DNA of 64,000 nt, from assembly GCF_002135235.1 (NCBI RefSeq), contig NZ_NEGB01000001.1:657099-721098 (forward strand), written 5' to 3'. The stretch comes from Acinetobacter silvestris (lineage in GTDB: Bacteria > Pseudomonadota > Gammaproteobacteria > Pseudomonadales > Moraxellaceae). Of the stretch, positions 55,009 to 62,053 are shown piece after piece. The notes under the pieces are model-generated. The model saw only the letters and a list, made by a program, of their open reading frames with translations. It was not told where the DNA came from and did no database searches. The stretch's first letter is position 1. The number at the start of each line of letters is the position of its first letter. A program made the position numbers and the translations under genes.

Positions 55009-55317
55009 TCACCTGAGGGCTTTCCCAATCTCAATCCATGCATCAACCTGAGCTGAACACTGATTGTATTTAGCCACAGTATCCACTGCCCAAGGTAATA
55101 CAGATTTACCCTGCCCTGATTCCAGTATTTGAAGATCAGGGCAAGGCTGCATTAAATTAGCTGGAATCACGGGTGATAAGTGAGTTGTCGAGTTGCACCC
55201 CGTCAGAATCAATACACGCGTTGTTAAAAACAGGATGCTCAATGATCTTTTGCACTTCACGTGTAACTGTTTCGACTTTGACTCGTTGTTCTGATTTAAC
55301 TTGCTTATAGTCTGCAC
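55009..55317 (-). CDS. Phage o-spanin-like lipoprotein (Rz1)
   Basis: The frame encodes a lipobox LTGCNS followed by a Pro-rich, short mature part (SPVIPANLMQPCPDL) and QCSAQVDAWIEIGKAL at the end. That is the usual layout of Rz1-type outer-membrane spanins in Acinetobacter prophages. It overlaps the Rz gene in a different frame, the classic Rz/Rz1 nesting. The true start may lie inside the listed frame, nearer the lipoprotein signal. Confidence 0.65.
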   Translation of the reverse strand: MQTISKLNQNNESKSKQLHVKCKRSLSILFLTTRVLILTGCNSTTHLSPVIPANLMQPCPDLQILESGQGKSVLPWAVDTVAKYNQCSAQVDAWIEIGKALR

Positions 55318-55525
55318 TCACTTGGTTAATTTCATTTTGTTTGGCGGCCAATGCCTTTAATTACTTTTGTTCCATTGCTTGAATGGTGGCTTTGCACTTG
55401 GCATCAGCTGCTTTGAGCGTTCCGCTTAAATGGTTGGTGTAGGCAAGTTGCGATACCCATAAAATAAAAAAGACCGCTATTGCGATCCATGTTTTAAATT
55501 TCCATAAGATTTGAATGATTGGCAT
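55157..55525 (-). pseudogene. Phage i-spanin-like protein (Rz) with an in-frame stop
   Basis: From ATG 55525 the frame reads MPIIQILWKFKTWIAIAVFF (signal anchor), runs on to ATIQAMEQK, meets TAA at 55361-55363, and then continues in the same frame as LKALAAKQNEINQVSADYK and VETVTREVQKIIEHP to a stop at 55157. Anchor plus coiled coil is the Rz plan (123 codons in all). The single nonsense codon should inactivate it. Its ATG overlaps the upstream stop (TAATG). Confidence 0.7.
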
Positions 55526-55680
55526 TAGAATTCCTCAACTTTAGGAAGATCAACTGTTTGACCTGCTAATCCATGATGACAATCAGATAAAAACTGTATT
55601 TTTCCATCAGTGACAAATGAAGGACATTGACTAGGATGCCCCGGCCACTGTGTGCCGATCTCGTGCGCGGGTGCCTGAAT
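55525..55680 (-). pseudogene. DUF6527-like C-terminal fragment
   Basis: The frame ending at 55525 contains PGHPSQCPSFVTDGKIQFLS, then DCHHGLAGQTVDLPKVEEF. This is the ending of small phage-encoded DUF6527 proteins that usually sit just before Rz. The upstream half of this reading frame is out-of-frame tail-protein sequence, so only the 3' part of the gene survives, joined to a tail J fragment. Confidence 0.55.
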
Positions 55681-56490
55681 ATTCAAAGTGACCATCAATG
55701 ACATTGGCAGAGGTATAGGTGAAATAGGTATCTTGTGGAATATCAGCATCACAGACAATCTGCTGACCATTCCAGTACACAAAGGCGCGAAACACTCCTG
55801 CCATTTTGGTCAATACCGTCCAAGCATCCTCCTGACCTTGTTCATATACATTCAAGGTAAAACGGGGTTCTGTTTCACCATGGCCATCTGGTACCGGTTG
55901 ATCACAGTATTGTGCTAAACGATAGATCGACCATTTATCAATCATGCTTGAATTGATTCGATCACCCAATGCATAGCGCTTGCTGATACAGGCATCATAA
56001 AAATGCCATGCTGGATTGTTGGTATATGCGCGTTTAAAGGTACCATCCCATAAACCGCTATAGGTCCGAGCAACAGCGTCATAATTAGAGGGAACGAGGA
56101 TTTCTACCCCATCACATTCAGCCGCCATTTTCGCTACATTGGAAAATGTTTCTGCATCGTATTGCAAACCCAACAATGCGGTATTCGGATAACGTAACTT
56201 GGCATCCATGACTTCAGTGATAGCCTGCACATACATCTTGTCAGAGATAAATTCTGAGCTTGCATTTGGAGTGGTACTTCGAACGCGGATCTGCCAACCA
56301 ATATTGGCTTTAGGTAAATCAATACGATGTGAACGCTCATAGTTGGCAGCGGTTTTATCTGAAATTTGGGTATTTAACACTTCAACCCATGCAGCACCGT
56401 CGGTTTGCACATCCATGACATATTGAATGGTATAACCCTTCACATCGCCATTGTCCTGATTTTGTTCACGCAAGGGTGCCCAGCGTCAGG
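55631..56490 (-). pseudogene. Internal fragment of a phage tail tip protein J (host specificity)
   Basis: A 280-residue open segment with J-protein features: NYERSHRIDLPKANIGWQIR, then LLGLQYDAETFSN, CISKRYALGDRI, WSIYRLAQYCDQPVPDG and HFEYSGTRARDRHTVA. Full J proteins are around 1000 residues. Both ends are missing: the right end stops at a short hairpin-bearing junction near 56490, and the left end runs into DUF6527 sequence. It is debris of a lambda-like siphophage. Confidence 0.75.
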
Positions 56491-56586
56491 ACAATAAAAA
56501 AGCCAACTTGTTTAAGGTCGGCTTCGCTTGGTTAAAACTTGCAAAACGTACCATTTTTGGTACAATTAAATAAAGAGGAGCATGTG

Positions 56587-56931
56587 ATGCCTGTAATACC
56601 AATGACCGTGCTGTTCTTTAAGACAGATAGTGGTAGTGAGCCAGTGAAAGAATGGCTAAAAGAATTTCAGCCAATTGACAAAAAAGCCTTAGGTGAAGAT
56701 ATTCGAACCGTTCAAATTGGTTGGCCATTAGGTATGCCACTCGTTAGGAAGATGGATACCAACCTATGGGAAATCAGGATCAATATCTCTTCTGGAATTG
56801 CACGCATATTCTTTACTGTTGATGACAACACCATGCTTTTGCTTCATGGATTTGTTAAAAAGTCGCAAAGTACACCAAAGCCCAATTTAGCCTTAGCTAA
56901 ACAAAGACTTAAACAGTCACGGAGATCATGA
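56587..56931 (+). CDS. higB: HigB-type toxin (RelE/ParE superfamily, phage Gp49-like)
   Basis: A 114-residue protein of the Gp49/HigB type (PF05973). VKEWLKEFQPIDKKALGEDI near 20 and WEIRINISSGIARIFFTVDD near 61 are the conserved core, followed by LLHGFVKKSQSTPK. Toxins of this family cut mRNA at the ribosome. I chose the ATG at 56587, preceded by GAGGAG; the frame extends 16 codons further upstream. The antitoxin gene overlaps by 4 bases. Confidence 0.88.
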   Translation: MPVIPMTVLFFKTDSGSEPVKEWLKEFQPIDKKALGEDIRTVQIGWPLGMPLVRKMDTNLWEIRINISSGIARIFFTVDDNTMLLLHGFVKKSQSTPKPNLALAKQRLKQSRRS

Positions 56932-57227
56932 TGAATAACTTCAACGACCAACATGTTGGCAGTAGTTTCGATGACTTCTTACAAGAAGAAGGCTTGCTTG
57001 AAGAAGCTACCGCTGTTGCGATAAAACGTGTTCTTGCATGGCAAATAGCCGAAGCAATGAAAGCTCAAAAGTTAACTAAAACTGCCATGGCTGCAAAAAT
57101 GCATACCAGTCGAGCATCTCTAAACCGCCTGCTTGATGAAGATGACACCAGTCTTACGCTGACCACACTTGCAAGTGCTGCAAACGCTTTGGGCCAGAAA
57201 ATTCATGTTGGACTTGTTCCCGCATAG
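56928..57227 (+). CDS. higA: HigA-type antitoxin (XRE family)
   Basis: A 99-residue protein. It has an N-terminal toxin-binding part and a helix-turn-helix (LTKTAMAAKMHTSRASLNRL near 51) of the XRE type, ending in the usual ALGQKIHVGLVP. It should neutralise HigB and repress the operon. It overlaps higB and ends 24 bases before a strong terminator. Such modules help keep islands in the chromosome. Confidence 0.88.
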   Translation: MMNNFNDQHVGSSFDDFLQEEGLLEEATAVAIKRVLAWQIAEAMKAQKLTKTAMAAKMHTSRASLNRLLDEDDTSLTLTTLASAANALGQKIHVGLVPA

Positions 57228-57251
57228 AATATTTTTAAGTTTTAGGCATTA

Positions 57252-57285
57252 AAAAACCCCGACAGTTAGCGCTATCGGGGTTTTT
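57252..57285 (+). terminator. Terminator of higBA
   Basis: 11-base perfect arms (AAAAACCCCGA with TCGGGGTTTTT) around a 12-base loop, with a T-run; a textbook rho-independent terminator. Confidence 0.9.
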
Positions 57286-57476
57286 CTTTGGGTGTAAAAA
57301 ACCACCTTGTCGATGGTTAATTAATTCTCTCTTATACGTGCATCATTAAATAGCTACCTTGAGTTTGGTTTCCTAATTACTAATATTCCATAAAGGTATA
57401 TGAAGTGGTTTTTCACATAAATCAGTTTTATAATATGAAAGATACACTTTTAATTTTTTGCTATTTAGGCACTTTT

Positions 57477-57695
57477 ATGAAAAAAAACTCCTCATCAGAT
57501 GATTTAAAATCAACTACTTTAGGTTGGAAATTTATTGCCATTGTTGCTGTTTTAACTTCCATCTTTTTTACTTTTCTATACTTGGCTATGTCGAGTGAAC
57601 CAGACTATATGCCTAACCAAAAACGGAAAGCAGCCGCCCTACAAGACACACCTACTAGCACATCACAATTAGTAGAAAAAACATCATCCGAGTGA
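57477..57695 (+). CDS. Small single-pass membrane protein, unknown
   Basis: A 72-residue protein starting MKKNSSSDDLKST, with one hydrophobic helix (WKFIAIVAVLTSIFFTFLYL) and a polar, Thr/Ser-rich tail. The frame opens 24 codons earlier at 57405, but the ATG at 57477 gives a compact protein with a positive-inside start. Its ribosome site is weak. No family recognised. Confidence 0.45.
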   Translation: MKKNSSSDDLKSTTLGWKFIAIVAVLTSIFFTFLYLAMSSEPDYMPNQKRKAAALQDTPTSTSQLVEKTSSE

Positions 57696-57749
57696 TTATC
57701 AAGACAACAAAAATAGGTTGATTTTTAGGCAGCACTTTATTTTCATAAT

Positions 57750-58109
57750 TTGATTAAACAATTAAAGCGTGTTGAGCTACCTGAAGACCTTTGTTGGTGG
57801 TTTCATCCAGACTTCAACTCCATTGATCCGATGCTTGACAATAATGAAGAGCGTGGCTATACACCCGAAGAATGGGAACAGCTTCAAGTGAACGGCAATA
57901 TCGATATTTCAATCGATACATCTGTTGATTTAGAAGAAATTGATTCGAATGCCAATGGTGAGTGGAAGGGATACACACCCACTCCACCAATACCAGAACA
58001 TTTTTTAATTGCTTCGTTTGATACAGAGCGTTGGGACTATGCGGTTCTTTGGTGGGCTAAGGAGCGTTTACCTGTCTCTGTGCAACAAAGTTTGAAGGAG
58101 GTGTCTTGA
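57750..58109 (+). CDS. Phage/island-associated hypothetical protein
   Basis: A 119-residue acidic protein, probably starting at TTG 57750. It is rich in Asp/Glu/Trp (ELPEDLCWWFHPDFNSIDP; YTPEEWEQLQVNGNIDIS) and ends WWAKERLPVSVQQSLKEV. It directly precedes the helix-turn-helix gene with no gap, so the two are co-translated. Similar small proteins sit next to excisionase genes on Acinetobacter islands, but no function is known. Confidence 0.6.
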   Translation: MIKQLKRVELPEDLCWWFHPDFNSIDPMLDNNEERGYTPEEWEQLQVNGNIDISIDTSVDLEEIDSNANGEWKGYTPTPPIPEHFLIASFDTERWDYAVLWWAKERLPVSVQQSLKEVS

Positions 58110-58355
58110 ATGAAATCCGAAAAAGACCACAATCTAATTCAGGCCATTTTTGATGAAATGCAAATTTTAAAAAAGACTTTCACTCAACAAAATGAAAGAC
58201 GTATAGGTCGTGCAGAGTTTGCGAAATTATTAAATATTGAACCAGAAACATTAGATGCTAGAATTAGAGTTGGTCGTTATACAAAACCACATAAGGATGG
58301 TCGAAAGAGTTATTGGCTCAACTCTTATGTTCAGTCTGTAATTTTAGATATTTGA
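58110..58355 (+). CDS. Small helix-turn-helix protein, possible excisionase/recombination directionality factor
   Basis: An 81-residue protein. RIGRAEFAKLLNIEPETLDA near 32 then RIRVGRYTKPHKDGRKSYWL forms a MerR/AlpA-like winged helix with a basic wing, a shape shared by excisionases. GGAGGT precedes the ATG by about 7 bases. It is the last gene before the right end of the island, next to the arm-like repeats, which supports a role in excision control. The integrase it would work with is broken. Confidence 0.6.
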   Translation: MKSEKDHNLIQAIFDEMQILKKTFTQQNERRIGRAEFAKLLNIEPETLDARIRVGRYTKPHKDGRKSYWLNSYVQSVILDI

Positions 58356-58364
58356 TCTAGCGAT

Positions 58365-58390
58365 AAAGCCACCGTTTAGGTGGCTTTTTT
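58365..58390 (+). terminator. Terminator after the helix-turn-helix gene
   Basis: 9-base arms (AAAGCCACC with GGTGGCTTT), a 5-base loop and a T-run, 10 bases past the stop. Confidence 0.85.
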
Positions 58391-58391
58391 A

Positions 58392-58426
58392 TGAGTAACA
58401 CTTTTGTGAGTAACTTTGTGAGTAAC
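58392..58426. repeat. Right arm-type sites: three TGAGTAAC copies
   Basis: TGAGTAAC occurs at 58392-58399, 58407-58414 and 58419-58426; the last two read TTGTGAGTAAC. The same word occurs at the left end beside the integrase. They lie just inside the right 318-bp repeat. Confidence 0.5.
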
Positions 58427-58464
58427 ATAACTTTATACAACCAATATTGATCAATAATAATACA

Positions 58465-58782
58465 GATTATTCATCAATAATATCAGCAAAATTTGCCCCT
58501 AAAACCTGACTTAAATCTAAAGGATTTAGTCCAATATCCAATCCTCTCTTACCACCACTTATATACATTTTATTAAGGCTTTTTGCACTTTCACAAATGA
58601 CTGTTCTTAGACGTTTTTTTTGTCCTATTGGGCTAATTCCACCGACCAAATAACCAGTTAAACGCTCTGCAACTTTTGGATCAGCCATATGCAATTTTTT
58701 GCAACCAAAAGCACTAGAGACTTTTTTTAAATTAAGTTGATAATTGACAGGTAAAATAGCAATAAAGAAGTTTTTATCATCC
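58465..58782. repeat. Right 318-bp direct repeat (att-like, 3' part of intact ybaK)
   Basis: Same orientation and length as 48304-48621. Here it forms the 3' two thirds of the complete ybaK gene, so the island seems to have restored the gene it entered. Confidence 0.85.
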
Positions 58783-58934
58783 GTAACCATTAATGTTTTA
58801 AACACTTCGTTAACATTAAGCCCTAATTTTTCAGCTGCTTCTAAACCAAAACTTTTTGCATTTGCACCATGTACATATTCGTGGATACTAAATTCTATCT
58901 TATTTGATTTTAAAATGTTACAAGCAGGAGTCAT
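58467..58934 (-). CDS. ybaK: YbaK/ProX-type aminoacyl-tRNA deacylase (Cys-tRNA(Pro) deacylase)
   Basis: A 155-residue trans-editing enzyme that removes Cys (or Ala) mischarged onto tRNA(Pro). It has the typical HEYVHGANAKSFGLEAAEKL start, the catalytic Lys region [20 protein letters not shown], and [20 protein letters not shown] with the conserved GGxxP loop. It is full-length. Its N-terminal third is chromosomal and its C-terminal part is presumably supplied by the island. Confidence 0.92.
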   Translation of the reverse strand: MTPACNILKSNKIEFSIHEYVHGANAKSFGLEAAEKLGLNVNEVFKTLMVTDDKNFFIAILPVNYQLNLKKVSSAFGCKKLHMADPKVAERLTGYLVGGISPIGQKKRLRTVICESAKSLNKMYISGGKRGLDIGLNPLDLSQVLGANFADIIDE

Positions 58935-59164
58935 AAATTTATTGTGAATTGCTATAAGATAAATAATTATATGACTTTTGACAGTATATGTTAAATATAC
59001 TTAGGCTATTTAATGCTTATTTAGATGAAGTTTTAAACTTTATGATTTACAAGATGATCTTGTAAATCATCCATAAATTAAAAAACCTTTACTCACTCCT
59101 CTAAAAATTGTTTTAATACGTTTACTTTTAAAACAATTTACACAATAAAAATTTGGTCGTCCTA

Positions 59165-59854
59165 ATGAATCAAAAATCACTTATTCCACCCGACCCAAAT
59201 CATCATCAAAGCAATCTAACGACCCTTTCACTTGCGCGTTGCATTGCTTTTTTGACACGTCGTGGTGCCCGACTCCTAACTGGAGCACGTAGTTTATGGA
59301 TAGGCTGTCAACCCGAATTAAAACAACGCATTTATTATGCCAATCATAATAGTCATATTGACTTCATTCTGTTGTGGTCATCTTTACCAAAATCGATACG
59401 ACGCCAAACACGTCCTGTGGCAGCTTCGGACTATTGGATGAAAGATGGCTTACGTCGCTTCCTTATCCAAGACACCTTTAATGGTGTCACTATCCAGCGA
59501 CATAAAGAACAGAATCAAGATCCACTACAACCCATTCATGATGTTTTAGCTCAAGGTTCTTCAATTATCTTCTTTCCTGAAGGAACTCGAAACTTAAATG
59601 ATGATATCGATTTACTTGATTTCAAAAGTGGCTTGTATAATCTACACCGTCAATTTCCAGAGGTCGAAATTGTTCCTGTATGGATTTCAAACTTAAAACG
59701 CGTGATGCCTAAAGGTGCCTTAATCCCCCTTCCTTTATTATCGACTGTATGTTTTGGTCGTCCTCTAGACCAACATTTAGAGATGAATAAAACAGAATTT
59801 CTAGCCTATGCCCAACAACAATTACTCAAATTAAAACAGGTTGAGAATCAATGA
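59165..59854 (+). CDS. 1-acyl-sn-glycerol-3-phosphate acyltransferase-like protein (PlsC family)
   Basis: A 229-residue acyltransferase. The catalytic motif NHNSHIDFILLW lies near 57, and the phosphate-binding block FFPEGTRNLND near 138. It should acylate a lysophospholipid or related alcohol at the inner membrane. I used the ATG at 59165; a TTG 4 codons earlier is possible. It overlaps the CdsA-like gene by 4 bases, so the two act in linked lipid steps. Confidence 0.88.
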   Translation: MNQKSLIPPDPNHHQSNLTTLSLARCIAFLTRRGARLLTGARSLWIGCQPELKQRIYYANHNSHIDFILLWSSLPKSIRRQTRPVAASDYWMKDGLRRFLIQDTFNGVTIQRHKEQNQDPLQPIHDVLAQGSSIIFFPEGTRNLNDDIDLLDFKSGLYNLHRQFPEVEIVPVWISNLKRVMPKGALIPLPLLSTVCFGRPLDQHLEMNKTEFLAYAQQQLLKLKQVENQ

Positions 59855-60795
59855 CTCTTGATAATTTAAACCAAACCTATCTTTTATTTGGCATATTTGC
59901 AGCAATTTTAATTTTTGCCTCATCAGTGGGCTTTATCTTAAAGAAAAAAACGGGAAATAAACCTTCAAGTGTAATCGACAATTTAAATGCACGTATCAAT
60001 GCATGGTGGGTCATGCTAATTGTCATTGGTACTGCCATTTTATTGGGCAAGGTTGCCTTTATCGTATTGTTTGGTTTAATTTCACTCTTTGCTTTACGAG
60101 AATTTATTAGCTTATTGCCGACTCGACGAGGTGATTATTTCCCCTTACTGATCGCATTTTATTTCGTCATTCCTTACCAATATTATTTAATTTATACAGA
60201 CTGGTACGGCCTATATTCTATTTTTATTCCGCTGTATGTATTTTTATTAATTCCAATCGCCAGTTTAAAACAAGAAGATACCACTCATTTTTTAGAACGT
60301 AGCGCTAAAATTCAATGGGGACTAATGGTCAGTGTATTCTGTATTTCACATGTTCCTGCACTGTTAAATTTAAGACTCCCTGACTTCGATGGAGAAAAAA
60401 TTTGGTTAGCGATTTGGCTCATTATGGTAGTTCAAGCTTCAGATGTGCTGCAATATGTTTGCGGAAAATTATTTGGAAAACATAAAGTTGCCCCTGTACT
60501 TTCTCCATCTAAAACCGTTGAGGGCCTACTTGGTGGCATTGTTTTAGCTACCGCATTGGGTGTCACAATGTCTTGGTTGACGCCATTTAATTATTGGCAA
60601 GCAGCGCTTATCGGTTTTATTGTCTGTATTTTTGGATTCTTTGGTGGATTAGTCATGTCCGCAATTAAACGTGATCGTGGCGTTAAAGATTGGGGACAAC
60701 TGATTCATGGTCATGGTGGGATGTTAGACCGTATTGATTCTATTTGCTTTTCCGCACCAATTTTCTTTCATATTCTAAGATACTGGTGGAGTTAA
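59851..60795 (+). CDS. Phosphatidate cytidylyltransferase (CdsA family)
   Basis: A 314-residue polytopic membrane protein. The family signature appears as SPSKTVEGLLGGIVLATALG near 213 and IKRDRGVKDWGQLIHGHGGM then LDRIDS near 271. It should form CDP-diacylglycerol from phosphatidate and CTP. The PlsC-CdsA pair on one transcript often accompanies a second, non-essential copy of the housekeeping genes; whether this is the main cdsA cannot be told here. Confidence 0.9.
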   Translation: MTLDNLNQTYLLFGIFAAILIFASSVGFILKKKTGNKPSSVIDNLNARINAWWVMLIVIGTAILLGKVAFIVLFGLISLFALREFISLLPTRRGDYFPLLIAFYFVIPYQYYLIYTDWYGLYSIFIPLYVFLLIPIASLKQEDTTHFLERSAKIQWGLMVSVFCISHVPALLNLRLPDFDGEKIWLAIWLIMVVQASDVLQYVCGKLFGKHKVAPVLSPSKTVEGLLGGIVLATALGVTMSWLTPFNYWQAALIGFIVCIFGFFGGLVMSAIKRDRGVKDWGQLIHGHGGMLDRIDSICFSAPIFFHILRYWWS

Positions 60796-60815
60796 AACTT
60801 TAAAAACGGTGCTGA

Positions 60816-61217
60816 TTATTGATCTGAATAGAAATGAAGACATTTTTTGCACCGCAGACCGTGCTTATAAAAAAACAAAGGAAAACCCAAGAATATAAAA
60901 ACAAGAAATGCTGATCTTTTCCCTTGTGTATAAGGTTCAATTTCGGGACTTCCACAGGCTGGACAGTGCTCTACTGGTATTTCGAAGTGTTGTACCACCT
61001 CGTGACTAAAATCCTGATGGATAAGTGAATATGCTTCTTCTTTAAAGCTTTCAGGAACAGCAAGTCTAACGCCTCCTATCGCATTGGAATATAACCAATT
61101 CATATTAATAGTATGTTCATTTTCAATATATGAGGGAATATCGCATGAATCTAGCTTTGCTTTTGCAATTTGTGCCTCATATGGAAATGAATAGCTTTCG
61201 ATCACAACCCAGCCCAT
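60816..61217 (-). CDS. DUF2007-type protein with a zinc ribbon and membrane segment
   Basis: A 133-residue protein. The N-terminal half (YSFPYEAQIAKAKLDSCDIP ... GGVRLAVPESFKEEAYSLI) is the DUF2007 fold, called a putative signal-transducing domain. It is followed by a zinc ribbon (CPACGSPEIE ... CKKC) interrupted by a hydrophobic helix (AFLVFIFLGFPLFFY). Function unknown; convergent with the cdsA-like gene. Confidence 0.78.
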   Translation of the reverse strand: MGWVVIESYSFPYEAQIAKAKLDSCDIPSYIENEHTINMNWLYSNAIGGVRLAVPESFKEEAYSLIHQDFSHEVVQHFEIPVEHCPACGSPEIEPYTQGKRSAFLVFIFLGFPLFFYKHGLRCKKCLHFYSDQ

Positions 61218-61393
61218 TTTTTCTCCTTTAAATTAAATTCAAACGATAATTTTATAGGTCATCACTTGAATAGATTATTAAAAACAACACAATAAAAAAA
61301 GAGAGTTGTGTAAAAACGTGACCACACCTTGACTCTATATATTTAGCCCATTACCATGATTTTTCTTAGAATCTTGCTATTTCGGTTTTTATT

Positions 61394-61965
61394 TTGCTTA
61401 CAGCTAATCAACTTACTCAATCAAAATCATCAAACCAATTATACTTTTTAAAAGCAATGATTATTGCAGTGAGTATCTTCAGTATTGCAGGATGCTCATC
61501 TTTAGGGGGGGTTCAGTTGAAAAACGGGCAAAAAAACTATCCAAAGGGATTCAAAGTGCCTATTCAGTTACTCCCAATACGGCTAATCGTATCTCACCGA
61601 TGATTGTTCAAAGTGCAGATCAATACCATGTGGATCCTCTTCTCATAGCAGCAACGATTCGACAAGAATCCAGTTATAGAAGTAATGTTATGTCATCTGC
61701 TGGAGCTGTAGGTTTAACGCAAATCATTCCTCGATATTGGCAACAATCTTGTCCAGGAGATTTATTTGAGGAATCAAATAATATTAATTGTGGTGCTTCT
61801 ATTTTAGCAAAATATAATCAGTCTGCAGGTAGTTGGGAAAAAGCATTAGCTTATTACAATGTTGGACCGACGGCTTATAATACCAATCACAAAATGAAAA
61901 AACAGGGTAAAAAGTACGCGAAGCAAGTCAAGAAACATGAAAAAGTCTTAAAAAAAGCACTGTAA
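61394..61965 (+). pseudogene. Lytic transglycosylase (SLT) lipoprotein, split at a G7 tract
   Basis: Frame one (from 61394) encodes a lipoprotein signal ending FSIAGCSSLGG. Frame two, two bases over, encodes a complete SLT catalytic domain: Glu in IRQESSYRSNVMSSAGAVG, then LTQIIPRYW, CGASILAKYN and ALAYYNVGP, stop at 61965. The frames meet at seven G (61505-61511); eight G would join them into about 190 residues. Such enzymes cleave peptidoglycan between MurNAc and GlcNAc. It is either off-phase of a slippery switch, a mutation or a sequencing error. Confidence 0.75.
61505..61511 (+). repeat. Poly-G tract (G7) at the frameshift in the transglycosylase gene
   Basis: Seven consecutive G in an otherwise AT-rich genome, exactly where the two coding frames must join. 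One added G (or two removed) restores the full gene. Confidence 0.85.
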
Positions 61966-62053
61966 TGCCTATTTAATATTACTAATATTTAAACTAAAAA
62001 GCCTTGGGTAAACCAAAGCCTTTAGTGAAAATCATGTATTCAAGCGTTAAGGT

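Larger units (their letters stand above)
48622..58782. mobile_element. About 10.2-kb integrative genomic island inserted in ybaK (immobile)
   Basis: The region lies between a displaced ybaK 3' fragment and an intact ybaK whose 3' part duplicates that fragment. The left end holds a P4-type tyrosine integrase broken by several lesions. The right end holds a small MerR/AlpA-like helix-turn-helix protein, as excisionases often are. Both ends carry GTGAGTAAC-like repeats. Cargo: a lipoprotein remnant, tyrosinase, multicopper oxidase, prophage lysis and tail fragments, HigBA and small unknown genes. The exact borders depend on where the crossover fell within the 318-bp repeat. Confidence 0.75.

Noticed and set aside
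54367..55023. 12-base direct repeat (CTGAGGGCTTTC) at the 3' ends of the lysozyme remnant and the Rz1 gene
   Set aside because: Both copies encode the similar endings EKALS and GKALR; too short to claim a recombination event.
55525..55782. 85-residue frame as a full gene
   Set aside because: Only the C-terminal ~45 residues match DUF6527; the first part is the tail J sequence read out of frame.
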